Source: Burkholderiaceae bacterium (GTDB taxonomy: Bacteria > Pseudomonadota > Gammaproteobacteria > Burkholderiales > Burkholderiaceae_D). Taken from it: a DNA stretch of 37,173 bases. The notes under the pieces were generated by a model. The model ran no database searches, was not told the DNA's origin, and saw only the letters and a program-made list of their open reading frames with translations. Shown one piece after another: positions 9,033 through 18,582 of this stretch. How positions within the stretch are numbered: position 1 is the stretch's first letter; every line of letters begins with the position of its first letter. The stretch covers positions 1 through 37,173 of the forward strand of contig JAFANH010000049.1 in NCBI GenBank assembly GCA_019232795.1, given 5' to 3'. The position numbers were made by a program, and so were the translations under genes.

Positions 9033-10267
9033 GATAGGCCGTCCACGTCGATTTCGGGCTGTTTGCCCGAAATCACGTCAGCCAGCACCCGGCCGGAGCC
9101 GCACGCCATGGTCCAGCCCAGCGTGCCGTGGCCGGTATTGAGGAAGAGATTGTTGTAGCGGGTCTTGCCCAGCACTGGCGTACCGTCCGGCGTCATGGGA
9201 CGCAGGCCGGCCCAGAATTCCGCCTGGCTGACGTCGCCGCCGCGCGGAAACAAATCAGTTACCGAATGCTCGAGCGTTTCACGGCGGCGCTGGTGCAGGC
9301 GCAAGTCGTAACCGGCGATTTCAGCCGTACCGCCGACGCGGATGCGGTCGCCCAGGCGCGTGATCGCCACCTTGTAGGTTTCGTCCATGATGGTCGATTC
9401 CGGCGCACCGGCTGCGTCGGTGATCGGCACCGTGATTGAATAGCCCTTGATCGGGTACACCGGAATGCGCAATGCCACTTCGCGCAGCAGGATGGGCGAA
9501 TAACTGCCCAGGGCCAGCACGTAGGCATCGGCCTTGAAGTCGCCGACCGAGGTTTTGACGCCGTTGAGCTTGTCGGTGTCGGCCATCAGCTTGTCGATGG
9601 CGACGCCGTGGCGGAATTCGACACCGAGTTTCTTGGCCATCTCGGCCAGGCGCTGCGTGAACTTGAAACAATCGCCGGTTTCGTCGCCGGGCAGACGCAA
9701 GGCGCCGAGGAATTTCTGCTGCACGTGCGCCAGCGCCGGTTCGATTTTGATGCAGGCTGCCGGATCCAGCACCTCGTAGGGCACGCCGTAGCGTTCCAGT
9801 ACCGCGATGTCGGCAGCGGAGGCGTCGACCTGCTTTTGCGTGCGGAACAGCTGCATGGTGCCCTGGGTACGCTCGTCGTAGGCGATGCCGGTGGCAGCGC
9901 GCAGTTCGATCAGGCAGTCGCGGCTGTATTCGGCCAGGCGCACCATGCGGCCCTTGTTGATTTCGTAGCGGCCGGCGGTACAGTTGCGCAGCATGCGCAG
10001 CACCCAGTTCCACATGTGCGGATCGAGGCTGGGGCGGATCGCCAACGGGCTATGGCGCATCAGCAGCCACTTGATGGCTTTGACCGGAATGCCGGGGCCG
10101 GCCCAGGGCGCCGCATAGCCGGGCGACACTTCGCCGGCATTGGCGTAGCTGGTTTCGAGGCCAGGCCCCGATTGACGGTCGATGACCGTGACTTGATGGC
10201 CGGCTTGCGCCAGATAATAAGCCGACGCCGTGCCGACTACCCCACTACCTAATACCAGAACCTTCAT
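9014..10267 (-). CDS. dadA: D-amino acid dehydrogenase, FAD-dependent
   Basis: Membrane-associated flavoprotein (DadA family of DAO oxidoreductases) that oxidatively deaminates D-amino acids such as D-alanine and passes electrons to the respiratory chain. The 417-residue protein opens with the dinucleotide-binding fold [17 protein letters not shown] (about 7-23) ending in the acidic VIDRQ, then the typical [22 protein letters not shown] and, near the C-terminus, the FAD-contacting [19 protein letters not shown]. The ATG at 10267 lies inside the 3' end of mutT, giving a 23-base out-of-frame overlap, so the two are probably co-transcribed. Functionally it fits loosely with the D-Ala-using cell-wall genes, but that link is speculative. 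No Lrp-like site was recognised. Confidence 0.93.
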   Translation of the reverse strand: MKVLVLGSGVVGTASAYYLAQAGHQVTVIDRQSGPGLETSYANAGEVSPGYAAPWAGPGIPVKAIKWLLMRHSPLAIRPSLDPHMWNWVLRMLRNCTAGRYEINKGRMVRLAEYSRDCLIELRAATGIAYDERTQGTMQLFRTQKQVDASAADIAVLERYGVPYEVLDPAACIKIEPALAHVQQKFLGALRLPGDETGDCFKFTQRLAEMAKKLGVEFRHGVAIDKLMADTDKLNGVKTSVGDFKADAYVLALGSYSPILLREVALRIPVYPIKGYSITVPITDAAGAPESTIMDETYKVAITRLGDRIRVGGTAEIAGYDLRLHQRRRETLEHSVTDLFPRGGDVSQAEFWAGLRPMTPDGTPVLGKTRYNNLFLNTGHGTLGWTMACGSGRVLADVISGKQPEIDVDGLSMERYA

Positions 10268-10682
10268 GCTTTCCTTTCCAACGAACCCGGTCGATCCATT
10301 CGATTAAAGGGATGGTCGCAGGCAGCAACGGGGTCACCGCAACGCTGCCTTGCCAAGCAAATGCCTGCCCTTCCAGACTCTGCGGCTCGCCTTCCCATTC
10401 GCCGCTGATGTAGAAGTGCAGGCGCACATGTGCGTGAGGATAAACGTGTTCCACTCCGCACCACGGGTCGGCGGACAGTATCCGCACACCCAATTCTTCC
10501 TCGAATTCGCGCTTGAGCGCGTCCAGTATCGACTCCCCCGGCTCCACCTTCCCGCCCGGGAATTCCCAGTAGCCGGCATAGGGTTTGCCGTCGGGGCGCT
10601 GGGCCAGCAGCACGTCGCCGTTCGGTTTCATCAGGATGCCGACGGCAACATCGATCGGCGCAGACTGCTGTTGAGCACTCAT
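10245..10682 (-). CDS. mutT: MutT-type Nudix hydrolase (8-oxo-dGTP diphosphatase)
   Basis: Small (145 aa) Nudix hydrolase expected to remove 8-oxo-dGTP from the nucleotide pool and so prevent A:T to C:G transversions. The Nudix box GX5EX7REUXEEXGU is perfect at residues 44-66, containing GGKVEPGES and REFEEELGV. The start at 10682 gives the family-typical N-terminus with [10 protein letters not shown] at the first strand; upstream reading is open but lies within the ATPase gene. Position after secA/argJ and close to yacG mirrors the E. coli secA-mutT-yacG neighbourhood, supporting mutT over another Nudix type. Its last 23 bases overlap dadA. Substrate specificity is inferred from context. Confidence 0.9.
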   Translation of the reverse strand: MSAQQQSAPIDVAVGILMKPNGDVLLAQRPDGKPYAGYWEFPGGKVEPGESILDALKREFEEELGVRILSADPWCGVEHVYPHAHVRLHFYISGEWEGEPQSLEGQAFAWQGSVAVTPLLPATIPLIEWIDRVRWKGKHEGSGIR

Positions 10683-10689
10683 CCTGTGT

Positions 10690-11559
10690 TCACATCCGGC
10701 CGGCCTGGTCTTGCGCGAACTGGCGCGCCACGCGGCCCGAGCGTGAACCGCGTTGCAGGGCCCAGCGCAGTGCTTCGCCTTGCGCCTGCTCGATGCGCGC
10801 TTCGTCGCAACCGAAATGACGCATCCAGTGGGCGACGATTTCCAGGTAGTCGTCCTGCTTGAACGGGTAGAACGACACCCACAGGCCGAAACGCTCGGAC
10901 AGGGAGATTTTCTCCTCAACCGTTTCACCGGGATGCAGGTCGCCGTCGTCGGTGTGGGTATAGCCGGCATTGTCGGACATATGTTCCGGCAGCAGGTGAC
11001 GGCGGTTCGAGGTCGCATACACCAGCAGATTGCCGGCCTGGCTGGAGATGCTGCCATCGAGCGCCACCTTCAAGGCCTTGTAGCCGCTCTCGCCTTCGCC
11101 GAAAGACAAATCGTCGCAAAACACGATAAAGCGTTCGGGCCGGCCATAGACCAAGTCGACGATGTCGGCCAAGTCGGAAAGGTCGTCCTTGTCCACTTCG
11201 ATCAAGCGCAAGCCCTGCGACGCGTATTGGTGCAGGCAGGCCTTGATCAGCGAAGACTTGCCGGTGCCGCGCGCGCCGGTCAACAGCACGTTGTTGGCTG
11301 GAAGACCGGCGACGAATTGGCGTGTATTCTGGTCGATCAAGGCCTTTTGCGCATCGATGTTGCGCAAATCGGCAAAGGCGATGGTAGAGACGTGCGCCAC
11401 CGGCTGCAGATGGCCGCGGCCATTGCGCCCGCCTTGCTTCCTCCAGCGAAAAGCGGTCGCGCTTTCCCAATCCGGTTGCGCGGCAACCGGTGGCACGATC
11501 GCTTCCAGGCGTTCCAACAGCGCTTCGGCGCGCTGTAAAAATTGGGCAAGATCACTCAT
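10690..11559 (-). CDS. DUF815-family AAA-like ATPase of unknown function
   Basis: A 289-residue P-loop ATPase recognised as the DUF815 family. Walker A is GARGTGKSS at about 95-103, Walker B/DD is in RFIVFCDDLSF, and a sensor-1-like NLLVYATSNRRHLLPEHM follows, all typical of the AAA superfamily. Family members are widespread in Proteobacteria but have no established role that I know of. The gene starts 21 bases after argJ and ends 7 bases before mutT, so it appears co-transcribed with both. No membrane segment or signal peptide is seen. I do not assign a function beyond ATP binding and probable hydrolysis. Confidence 0.88.
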   Translation of the reverse strand: MSDLAQFLQRAEALLERLEAIVPPVAAQPDWESATAFRWRKQGGRNGRGHLQPVAHVSTIAFADLRNIDAQKALIDQNTRQFVAGLPANNVLLTGARGTGKSSLIKACLHQYASQGLRLIEVDKDDLSDLADIVDLVYGRPERFIVFCDDLSFGEGESGYKALKVALDGSISSQAGNLLVYATSNRRHLLPEHMSDNAGYTHTDDGDLHPGETVEEKISLSERFGLWVSFYPFKQDDYLEIVAHWMRHFGCDEARIEQAQGEALRWALQRGSRSGRVARQFAQDQAGRM

Positions 11560-11580
11560 GGCCGATACGTCGAATACAAA

Positions 11581-12819
11581 TCAGGAACGGTAATCGGCGT
11601 TGATCGAGACATAGTCGTGCGACAAGTCGCAAGTCCAGATCGTGGCCTTGGCCATGCCGCGCGCCAGCTTCACGCGTATCGTGATTTCACTCTGCTTCAT
11701 GACACGCTGGCCGTCTTCTTCGCGGTAGTCGGGATTGCGCCCGCCTTGCTTGGCGACCAGTACGTCGTCGAGATACAGATTCAGCTTGCTGACGTCGAGA
11801 TCGTCGATGCCGGCATAGCCGACCGCCGCAAGGATGCGTCCCAGGTTAGGGTCGGAGGCAAAGAACGCTGTCTTGACCAGTGGAGAATGGCCGATCGAAT
11901 AGGCGATCTTGCGGCACTCTTCCGAATTCTTGCCATCTTCCACCGTCACCGTGATGAACTTGGTCGCGCCTTCGCCGTCGCGCACGATCTTTTGCGCCAG
12001 CTCCTGCGAGAGATCGATCACGGCCGCGGCCAGTGCCGCATATTCGGGCGATTCGGTATCCGTGACTTCGAGCGCGGAGGCGCCGCTGGCGATCAGCATG
12101 AAGGAATCGTTGGTCGAGGTGTCGCCGTCGATGGTGATGCAGTTGAAGGAGCGATCGGCCGCTTGCTTGACCAGATGGTCGAGCACGCGCTGCGAGACCT
12201 TGGCATCCATGGCGAGGAAGCCGAGCATGGTGGCCATGTTCGGCTTGATCATGCCGGCGCCTTTGCTGATCCCGGTCAGGGTAATCGTATGGCCATTGAT
12301 GACGACCGTGCGCGATGCCGCCTTGGGCTGGGTATCGGTAGTCATGATGGCTTCGGCCGCCTGGTACCAATTGTCGCCCTTGAGATTGGCAATCGCCTGC
12401 GGCATGCCGGCCTTGACGCGCTCGACCGGCAGCGGCTCGAGAATCACGCCGGTGGAAAACGGCAGAATTTGCGCCGCTTCGCATTGAAGCAGTTCGGCAA
12501 GCGCGTCGCAAGTCGCGTTGGCGTTCGCCAACCCGGTCTCGCCAGTGCCGGCATTGGCGTTGCCGGTATTGATCACCAACGCACGTATGGGTGAATTGGA
12601 AAGGCGCACGCCTTCCAGGTGGGCTTTGCAGACTTGCACCGGCGCGGCGCAAAAGCGATTGGTGGTAAACACGCCGGAAACCGTAGCCGTTTCCGCCAAT
12701 TTGATCACCAGCAAATCTTTCCTATTGGGCTTGCGTATGCCGGCTTCGGCATAGCCGAGCTCGACCCCGGCGACGGGTTTCAAATCGGCGGCAACGGGAA
12801 GCGGGAGATTGACTGCCAT
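11581..12819 (-). CDS. argJ: bifunctional glutamate N-acetyltransferase / N-acetylglutamate synthase
   Basis: Arginine biosynthesis enzyme that transfers the acetyl group from N-acetylornithine to glutamate (cyclic pathway) and may also acetylate glutamate from acetyl-CoA. The 412-residue precursor contains the self-cleavage region [13 protein letters not shown] at about 188-200, where cleavage before the Thr yields alpha and beta chains with that Thr as nucleophile, plus the oxyanion-hole and substrate signatures [12 protein letters not shown] and [10 protein letters not shown]. Length matches the family (about 405). It lies just downstream of the secA terminator, so it should have its own promoter in 12820-12913; I could not place one firmly. 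Whether it is mono- or bifunctional cannot be told from sequence alone. Confidence 0.95.
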   Translation of the reverse strand: MAVNLPLPVAADLKPVAGVELGYAEAGIRKPNRKDLLVIKLAETATVSGVFTTNRFCAAPVQVCKAHLEGVRLSNSPIRALVINTGNANAGTGETGLANANATCDALAELLQCEAAQILPFSTGVILEPLPVERVKAGMPQAIANLKGDNWYQAAEAIMTTDTQPKAASRTVVINGHTITLTGISKGAGMIKPNMATMLGFLAMDAKVSQRVLDHLVKQAADRSFNCITIDGDTSTNDSFMLIASGASALEVTDTESPEYAALAAAVIDLSQELAQKIVRDGEGATKFITVTVEDGKNSEECRKIAYSIGHSPLVKTAFFASDPNLGRILAAVGYAGIDDLDVSKLNLYLDDVLVAKQGGRNPDYREEDGQRVMKQSEITIRVKLARGMAKATIWTCDLSHDYVSINADYRS

Positions 12820-12913
12820 GATGAGAGCCTCGTGTCTTTGATGGTGAATAAAGCGGTGCTGCGTTGACCGGTTCGCTATTGTAATCGCATAGTCTCACTA
12901 CGCCATGCGCTTG

Positions 12914-12946
12914 AAAAAAAGGCGGCCGGGATGCCCCCGTCCGCCC
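12914..12946 (-). terminator. intrinsic terminator of secA
   Basis: On the minus strand a GC-rich stem (GGGCGG ... CCGCC, with an inner GGG/CCC) is followed at once by seven T residues (plus-strand A-run 12914-12920). It begins 26 bases after the secA stop and precedes argJ. Classic rho-independent form. Confidence 0.85.
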
Positions 12947-12971
12947 AGACTTTCATTGCCAGTAGCGTCGC

Positions 12972-15749
12972 TTAAGCCAAACGGCCATGGCACTGCTTGA
13001 ATTTTTTACCGCTGCCGCATGGGCAGGGGTCGTTGCGGCCGACCTTGTACATAAGGTTGACGTGCGGCTGCGGCTTCTGTTCGCCCACATTGCCGGTCTC
13101 GGGCGTCAGCAATTCTTCGGGCGCCTTGGCTGCGTCGAAATCGGCATGCTGGTAGTGCAGGTTTTCGACGTGCGACTGCGCCGATTGCGCCATCTGCTCT
13201 TCCGCCTCGGTGATTTCCTCGCGCGTCTGCACTTTCACGCTGACCACGATCTTGACCACTTCGTTCCTGATCAGGTCCAGCATCTGGCCGAACAGTTCGA
13301 AAGCCTCGCGCTTGTATTCCTGCTTCGGATTCTTTTGCGCATAGCCGCGCAGATGTATGCCCTGGCGCAAGTGGTCGAGTGCAGCCAGATGCTCGCGCCA
13401 ATGCGAGTCCATGCTCTGCAGCATCACGCCACGCTCGAAGCCGGCGAACGAATCCTTGCCGACCAGCGCGACCTTGGCTTCGTAGCTGTCATCGACCGCC
13501 TTGAGCACGATCTGCAACAAGTCCTCGTCGGTCATGGTAGCCGCGGCTTCCAGTTTTTCCGTCAATGGCACCTGCAGCTGCCATTCGCTCAGCAACGCCG
13601 CTTCCAGCGATTTGACGTCCCACTGCTCTTCCAGCGACTCTTCCGGCACGTAAGTGCGGAACATGTCGATGAACACGCCGTGACGCAGCGAGGCGATCAT
13701 TTCCGCCACTTCGCGCGCTTCCAGCAATTCGTTGCGCTGCTGGTAAATTACCTTGCGCTGATCGTTGGCGACGTCGTCGTATTCAAGCAATTGCTTGCGG
13801 ATATCGAAGTTGCGCGCTTCGACCTTGCGTTGGGCCGATTCGATCGAACGCGACACGATGCCGGCCTCGATCGGTTCGCCTTCCGGCATCTTGAGACGGT
13901 CCATGATGGCGCGCACGCGGTCGCCGGCGAAGATGCGCAGGAGCGGGTCGTCGAGCGACAGATAGAAGCGCGAGGAGCCGGGATCGCCCTGGCGGCCCGA
14001 ACGTCCGCGCAACTGGTTGTCGACGCGCCGCGATTCATGACGCTCGGTGCCGACGATGTGCAAGCCTCCCGCCGCCACCACTTGTTCGTGCAGCGATTGC
14101 CATTCGTCGCGCAGCTTTTGCGCCTTTTGCTGCTTTTCCGCGTCGCTCAAAGCGGCGTCGGCTTCGATAAACTGAATCTGCTTTTCGACGTTGCCGCCAA
14201 GGACGATGTCGGTGCCGCGGCCGGCCATATTGGTGGCGATGGTAATCATCTGCGGACGACCGGCCTGGGCGATGATTTCCGCTTCGCGCGCGTGCTGCTT
14301 GGCGTTGAGCACGTTATGCGCCAGCTTGGCCTTGGTCAGGATGCCCGACAGCAGTTCCGAATTTTCGATCGAGGTGGTGCCGACCAGCACCGGTTGCCCG
14401 CGCTCGTAGCAATCCTGGATGTCGATCAGCATCGCATTGTATTTTTCCTGTGCCGACTTGTAGACCTGATCGTGACGGTCCTTGCGCTGGCTGGGCCGGT
14501 TGGGCGGAACCACCACGGTTTCCAGGCCATAGATTTCCTGGAATTCGTAGGCTTCCGTATCGGCCGTACCGGTCATGCCGGCCAACTTGCCGTACATGCG
14601 GAAGTAGTTCTGGAAAGTGATCGAGGCCAGCGTCTGATTCTCGTTCTGGATCTTGACGCCTTCCTTTGCCTCGACCGCCTGGTGCAGGCCTTCCGACCAG
14701 CGTCGGCCCGTCATCAGGCGGCCGGTGAATTCGTCGACGATCACTACTTCGCCATTCTGCACCACGTACTGCTGATCGCGGTAGTACAGAGTATGTGCGC
14801 GCAGGGCGGCGTACAGGTGATGAATCAGCGTGATGTTGGCAGCGTCATACAGCGATGCGCCTTCGGGCAGCAAGCCCATGCGCGTCAGGATCTGCTCCGC
14901 CTTTTCGTGGCCGGCTTCGGTCAGCAGCACCTGGTGCGCTTTTTCGTCCTTGGTGTAGTCGCCCGGCACTTCGACCTTGCCCTTGCCGTCCGGCGTTTCC
15001 TCGCCGATCTGCAGGGTCAGCAGCGGCGGCACTTCGTTGAGCTTGTAATAGAGGTCGGTGTGATTTTCGGCCTGACCCGAAATGATCAACGGCGTGCGCG
15101 CTTCGTCGATCAGAATCGAGTCCACTTCGTCGACAATGCCGAAATGCAGCACGCGCTGCACGCGGTCGCCGACATCGTAGACCATGTTGTCGCGCAAATA
15201 GTCGAAACCGTATTCGTTATTGGTGCCGTAGGTGATGTCCGATGCATAGGCGGCGCGTTTGGCGGCCGGGTCCATTTGCGACAGGTTGATGCCGGTGCTC
15301 AGGCCCAGCCAGCCGTACAGCTTGCCCATCCATTCGGCGTCGCGCTGTGCCAGATAGTCGTTGACGGTCACCACGTGCACACCCTTGCCCGCCAGTGCAT
15401 TCAGGTAGGCAGGCAAGGTCGCCATCAAGGTCTTGCCCTCACCGGTGCCCATTTCGGCGATCTTGCCATAGTGCAGCACCATGCCGCCGATCAGCTGGAC
15501 GTCGAAATGACGCATCTTGAGCACGCGCTTGCCGGCCTCGCGGCAAACCGCAAATGCCTCCGGCAGCAAGTCGTCGACCTGGGCGCCGTCAGCCAGGCGC
15601 TGTTTGAATTCCGGTGTCTTGGCTTGCAGCTCAGCGTCGGTCAAACGCTCCATCGCCGGTTCAAGCGCATTGATTTCGCGGACAATTTTTTGATATTGCT
15701 TGAGCAGGCGCTGGTTGCGGCTGCCGAAAATCTTGGTCAGGAATGACAT
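12972..15749 (-). CDS. secA: protein translocase ATPase subunit SecA
   Basis: Motor ATPase that pushes unfolded preproteins through SecYEG. The 925-residue protein has the N-terminal DEAD motor NBD1 with Walker A MGTGEGKT (about 100-107) and [17 protein letters not shown], the preprotein-crosslinking and helical-wing regions, NBD2 with [25 protein letters not shown], and the C-terminal zinc SEC-C motif ([13 protein letters not shown]) that binds SecB and phospholipid. Length is slightly above E. coli (901). I chose the ATG at 15749 ([12 protein letters not shown]), which matches the family N-terminus, though no strong Shine-Dalgarno is visible; the frame is open 16 codons further upstream. 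No secM arrest gene precedes it; an M23 peptidase-like gene does. Confidence 0.98.
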   Translation of the reverse strand: MSFLTKIFGSRNQRLLKQYQKIVREINALEPAMERLTDAELQAKTPEFKQRLADGAQVDDLLPEAFAVCREAGKRVLKMRHFDVQLIGGMVLHYGKIAEMGTGEGKTLMATLPAYLNALAGKGVHVVTVNDYLAQRDAEWMGKLYGWLGLSTGINLSQMDPAAKRAAYASDITYGTNNEYGFDYLRDNMVYDVGDRVQRVLHFGIVDEVDSILIDEARTPLIISGQAENHTDLYYKLNEVPPLLTLQIGEETPDGKGKVEVPGDYTKDEKAHQVLLTEAGHEKAEQILTRMGLLPEGASLYDAANITLIHHLYAALRAHTLYYRDQQYVVQNGEVVIVDEFTGRLMTGRRWSEGLHQAVEAKEGVKIQNENQTLASITFQNYFRMYGKLAGMTGTADTEAYEFQEIYGLETVVVPPNRPSQRKDRHDQVYKSAQEKYNAMLIDIQDCYERGQPVLVGTTSIENSELLSGILTKAKLAHNVLNAKQHAREAEIIAQAGRPQMITIATNMAGRGTDIVLGGNVEKQIQFIEADAALSDAEKQQKAQKLRDEWQSLHEQVVAAGGLHIVGTERHESRRVDNQLRGRSGRQGDPGSSRFYLSLDDPLLRIFAGDRVRAIMDRLKMPEGEPIEAGIVSRSIESAQRKVEARNFDIRKQLLEYDDVANDQRKVIYQQRNELLEAREVAEMIASLRHGVFIDMFRTYVPEESLEEQWDVKSLEAALLSEWQLQVPLTEKLEAAATMTDEDLLQIVLKAVDDSYEAKVALVGKDSFAGFERGVMLQSMDSHWREHLAALDHLRQGIHLRGYAQKNPKQEYKREAFELFGQMLDLIRNEVVKIVVSVKVQTREEITEAEEQMAQSAQSHVENLHYQHADFDAAKAPEELLTPETGNVGEQKPQPHVNLMYKVGRNDPCPCGSGKKFKQCHGRLA

Positions 15750-15926
15750 GCTTGATTTCTGAAAATGGAAACGACAAAGCCCCGGCCGGCACAACATTTA
15801 CCGGCAGCTGGGCGCGTTTGACTAAAAAAGGGAGATTTTATCATGCGCACCCGGCTATTTTGGGGTGATCGGGCAGATTGCAAGGAGCGCCAAAGTCCGG
15901 GAGAAGAAACCCCGGCAAGACTCGGC

Positions 15927-16946
15927 TTATCGGACGGCAACAGTCGAGGGCGGGCCGATCTCGCCGGCCATCACACGAGCCTGCTCGGCTCCCGCTGACA
16001 GGAATTTATGGGGGTCTTGGGCCACGCCCTTGACCAGCACTTCGAAGTGCAAATGGGCACCGGTGGAACGTCCGGTGGATCCGATGTCGGCGACATGCTG
16101 ACCGCGCCGGACGATATCACCCACCTTGACCAGGATCCGGGAAGTATGCGCATAGCGCGTGACGATATCGTTGCCGTGATCGATTTCGAGCACGTTGCCG
16201 TATTCATGGTGGTACTCCGCCGCCACCACCACGCCGCCGGCGGCAGCGACGATAGGTGTACCGACCGGCGAAGGAAAGTCGATGCCTTCATGGAAGGCAT
16301 TGCGGCCGGTAAACGGATCAATGCGCCAGCCAAAGCCCGAAGCGTTATAGCCGACGTTGACCGGCTGCACAGTCGGCAACAACTTGGACTTGACCTTGTA
16401 GCTCATCAGCATGGTTTCGACCACATTCATGTAGTCGGAACGATGTTCGATATCGACGGCCAGCGTGTCGAGCCCGCTTTTCAGCTCTTCCATGCTCAGG
16501 TCATGCGGCGTCTTGTCGTCGGGGCGCGGCGGCGTCGGGCCTGCAGCGGGAGCTGCCGCCGGCGCCTCCGGTCCGCCGCGCGCGGGCGCGTCCTTGAAAT
16601 TGAATTCTTCGGGCTTGACGCCGGCCAGCCCCTGCACACGCTCGCCGAGCGAGTCGAGCCGCATCAATTTCGCTTGCATCTCGCCGAGCTTGGTCGCCAT
16701 GGCGGCCAGGTTTTCCTTGACGAATTTGTCTTTTTTGCCGGCATCGCCCTGCATGGCAGAGCTCAGCATATCGTGAACGACGGGAATTTTGATGTCGTCG
16801 GCGTGCTGGAAGGTGAAATAGCAAAGAGACAATGCACAGACGACAACTGCTGCAACGAACAACAGCAAGGCCAGCAACAGATGACCATTGTTCAAGGTCA
16901 TCGATTTGGCCGAGGTCGTGCGCGAACGCAGCAGGATTATTTGCAT
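15927..16946 (-). CDS. membrane-anchored M23 (LytM-type) peptidase-family protein
   Basis: 339-residue protein with one N-terminal membrane helix (about 22-44, LLLALLLFVAAVVVCALSL), a coiled-coil region (about 70-105), a Pro/Ala-rich linker (about 120-145) and a C-terminal M23/LytM domain (about 205-315). All metal ligands and catalytic residues are present: H219 and D223 in HEGID, and H298/H300 in HLHFEV, so it could be an active peptidoglycan endopeptidase rather than an EnvC-like activator. The start is supported by AGAGGGG 5 bases upstream. It is divergent from dciA with only 54 bases between, and lies 177 bases upstream of secA in the same direction. A role in wall remodelling or division is plausible from the domain and the neighbouring wall genes, but unproven. 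Confidence 0.9.
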   Translation of the reverse strand: MQIILLRSRTTSAKSMTLNNGHLLLALLLFVAAVVVCALSLCYFTFQHADDIKIPVVHDMLSSAMQGDAGKKDKFVKENLAAMATKLGEMQAKLMRLDSLGERVQGLAGVKPEEFNFKDAPARGGPEAPAAAPAAGPTPPRPDDKTPHDLSMEELKSGLDTLAVDIEHRSDYMNVVETMLMSYKVKSKLLPTVQPVNVGYNASGFGWRIDPFTGRNAFHEGIDFPSPVGTPIVAAAGGVVVAAEYHHEYGNVLEIDHGNDIVTRYAHTSRILVKVGDIVRRGQHVADIGSTGRSTGAHLHFEVLVKGVAQDPHKFLSAGAEQARVMAGEIGPPSTVAVR

Positions 16947-17000
16947 GCAGGCCCCTCTAACCCCTCACATTGCAGTGGGTTGTGATAAGGTTTAACGACA

Positions 17001-17489
17001 ATGCGTTCATCTTCCTTTACCCCTTATCAGCAAGGCAGCCGTCAGTCACCAGCACTGAAGGACGCCTCGGACTTCTTGCGCAAACATGACAAGCTGGCCG
17101 GGCTGCTACCCGCTGTAACGCGTTTAGCCGCATTGCAGGCAGACTGTGCAACGGCACTGCCCGCCATGTTCGGTCCGTGTGCCGTCATGTCTTATGATTC
17201 CGAGCAGTTGGTACTCGCTATTCCCAACGCTGCCCTCGCCACCCGGCTAAAACAGCAGTTGCCTAAGTTGCAAGACAGTTTGCACAAACGGGGTTGGCAG
17301 GTTATCGCAATCCGTTTGAAAGTGCAAGTTATACCAAAAGTTACCGAAGAGAAACCGCCCAAGCAGTTACAACTGCCTTCACAGGCCCTGACGGCCCTGG
17401 CGAGTCTGCATCAAACACTGGAAGATACGCCGGCCAACCGCGATTTGAAGGCTGCGCTGGCCACTTTGGTGAAGCGGCACCGGCCTTGA
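17001..17489 (+). CDS. dciA: DciA-family (DUF721) replicative helicase loader
   Basis: 162-residue protein of the DUF721/DciA family. DciA is the ancestral bacterial loader of DnaB helicase in species lacking phage-derived DnaC/DnaI; that role here is inference from the family. The compact DUF721 domain spans about 20-110, with the expected hydrophobic strand pattern SEQLVLAIPNAALATRLKQQLPKL; the C-terminal third is helical and polar. It is the only plus-strand gene between yacG and the right end, divergent from the M23 gene and convergent with lpxC. No clear Shine-Dalgarno precedes the ATG; a TTGCAG at 16964-16969 with 17-base spacing to TAACGA could be a weak promoter. Confidence 0.8.
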   Translation: MRSSSFTPYQQGSRQSPALKDASDFLRKHDKLAGLLPAVTRLAALQADCATALPAMFGPCAVMSYDSEQLVLAIPNAALATRLKQQLPKLQDSLHKRGWQVIAIRLKVQVIPKVTEEKPPKQLQLPSQALTALASLHQTLEDTPANRDLKAALATLVKRHRP

Positions 17490-17526
17490 AGTGGTGAGGT
17501 GGTGGATACGCGACGCGAATACCACT

Positions 17527-17538
17527 GAAAAGCTTTTC
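17527..17538. other. short perfect palindrome in convergent dciA/lpxC gap
   Basis: GAAAAGCTTTTC is a 12-base perfect palindrome between the convergent stops of dciA and lpxC. It reads the same on both strands and could contribute to bidirectional termination, but the stem is AT-rich and short, so this is weak. Confidence 0.3.
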
Positions 17539-17547
17539 CGGGTGCGC

Positions 17548-18483
17548 TCAGTTTAGCGCCCACTCCTGGTTGGCCTGCCTGACATAACTGTCGGGTGCGG
17601 TTTCCAGGGTATCGAAGGTGGCGATCTCGTAGGAATCCGGTTGCTCGAGCAAGGCGCGCAGCAATAGATTATTGAGCGTATGCCCGGACTTATGTGCGGT
17701 ATAGCCGGCCAGCAGCGGATGGCCGATCAGGTAGAGGTCGCCGATGGCGTCGAGTATCTTGTGACGCACGAACTCGTTCCCATAGCGCAGGCCATCCGGG
17801 TTCAGGATGCGGTACTCGTCCATCACGATGGCATTTTCCAGCGAACCACCACGCGCCAGGCCCATGCCGCGCAGGGTTTCCACATCTTGCATGAAACCGA
17901 AAGTGCGCGCACGCGACACTTCCTTCACATAAGATTCGAGCGCGAAATCGACTTCGGCCACCTGGCCGGTGCCGTCGACCGCCGGGTGGTTGAACTCGAT
18001 GAAGAACTTCAGCTTGAAGCCATTGTAGGGTTCCAGCCGCGCCCATTTTTCATTGGCGCCTTTCCCTTCGCGTACTTCGACCGGCTTTTTGACGCGGATG
18101 AATTTCTTGGCGGCGTTCTGTTCGACCATGCCGGCTTGCTGCAACAGGAAGACGAAGGACGAGGCCGAGCCGTCCATGATGGGAATTTCTTCGGCGGTCA
18201 CGTCGACATAGAGATTGTCGATGCCGAGACCGGCACATGCCGACATCAAGTGCTCGACGGTGGAAACCTTGGCGCCATCTTTTTCCAGCGTGGATGCCAT
18301 ACGCGTATCGCCGACGGCCAAGGCCGAGGCGGCAAAGTCGACGATGGGATTGAGATCGACGCGGCGGAAGACGATGCCGGTATCGGGCGCGGCAGGGCGC
18401 AAGGTCAGTTCGACCTTGGTGCCGGAATGCAGTCCGACGCCAACTGTATTGACCAGTTGCTTGAGTGTACGTTGCTTGAGCAT
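17548..18483 (-). CDS. lpxC: UDP-3-O-acyl-N-acetylglucosamine deacetylase LpxC
   Basis: Zinc deacetylase for the first committed step of lipid A synthesis. The 311-residue protein shows the Zn ligands H78 (in VEHLMSA), H241 and D245 (HKILDAIGD), the catalytic E77, and the C-terminal H268 general acid/base region (AHKSGH). All correspond to E. coli E78, H79, H238, D242 and H265. Length is normal (305 in E. coli). An extended -10 promoter sits only 6 bases before the ATG with no Shine-Dalgarno, so the mRNA from that promoter would be leaderless (separate entry). It lies 99 bases downstream of the peroxiredoxin gene, past a hairpin, and is convergent with dciA. Confidence 0.97.
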   Translation of the reverse strand: MLKQRTLKQLVNTVGVGLHSGTKVELTLRPAAPDTGIVFRRVDLNPIVDFAASALAVGDTRMASTLEKDGAKVSTVEHLMSACAGLGIDNLYVDVTAEEIPIMDGSASSFVFLLQQAGMVEQNAAKKFIRVKKPVEVREGKGANEKWARLEPYNGFKLKFFIEFNHPAVDGTGQVAEVDFALESYVKEVSRARTFGFMQDVETLRGMGLARGGSLENAIVMDEYRILNPDGLRYGNEFVRHKILDAIGDLYLIGHPLLAGYTAHKSGHTLNNLLLRALLEQPDSYEIATFDTLETAPDSYVRQANQEWALN

Positions 18484-18489
18484 AGCCAG

Positions 18490-18518
18490 ATTATACCAAC
18501 TAACCCGTGAGTCAGTAA
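18490..18518 (-). promoter_or_regulatory. extended -10 promoter for lpxC, predicting a leaderless mRNA
   Basis: On the minus strand, TTACTG (18518-18513) is followed by a 17-base spacer and a perfect TATAAT (18495-18490) preceded by TGG, i.e. an extended -10 TGnTATAAT. Only six bases, CTGGCT, separate the -10 from the lpxC ATG, so the expected start of transcription, about 7 bases downstream, coincides with the A of the ATG. The -35 is poor, but the -10 is as good as sigma-70 sites get. Confidence 0.65.
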
Positions 18519-18546
18519 CTCAAATCCTAAGCTGGCCGGCGCCAAG

Positions 18547-18572
18547 CACCCGGCGGGGCGAACCGCCGGGTG
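18547..18572 (-). terminator. hairpin after the peroxiredoxin gene
   Basis: Perfect 10-base stem CACCCGGCGG / CCGCCGGGTG with a 6-base loop, 10 bases after the peroxiredoxin stop (minus strand). No clear T-run follows, so it may be a weak or factor-assisted terminator, or a 3'-stabilising hairpin. It separates the gene from the lpxC promoter. Confidence 0.6.
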
Positions 18573-18582
18573 TCGGTTGACA

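Noticed and set aside
12835-12860. ARG-box-like TGAATAAA upstream of argJ
   Set aside because: Only half of the palindromic ArgR operator is present, so it cannot be supported.
12987-15746. 919-codon open frame on the plus strand, antisense to secA
   Set aside because: Its codons are in exact register with secA codons on the other strand, so it only reflects the near absence of TTA, CTA and TCA codons in secA. The product has no recognisable domain and secA is certain.
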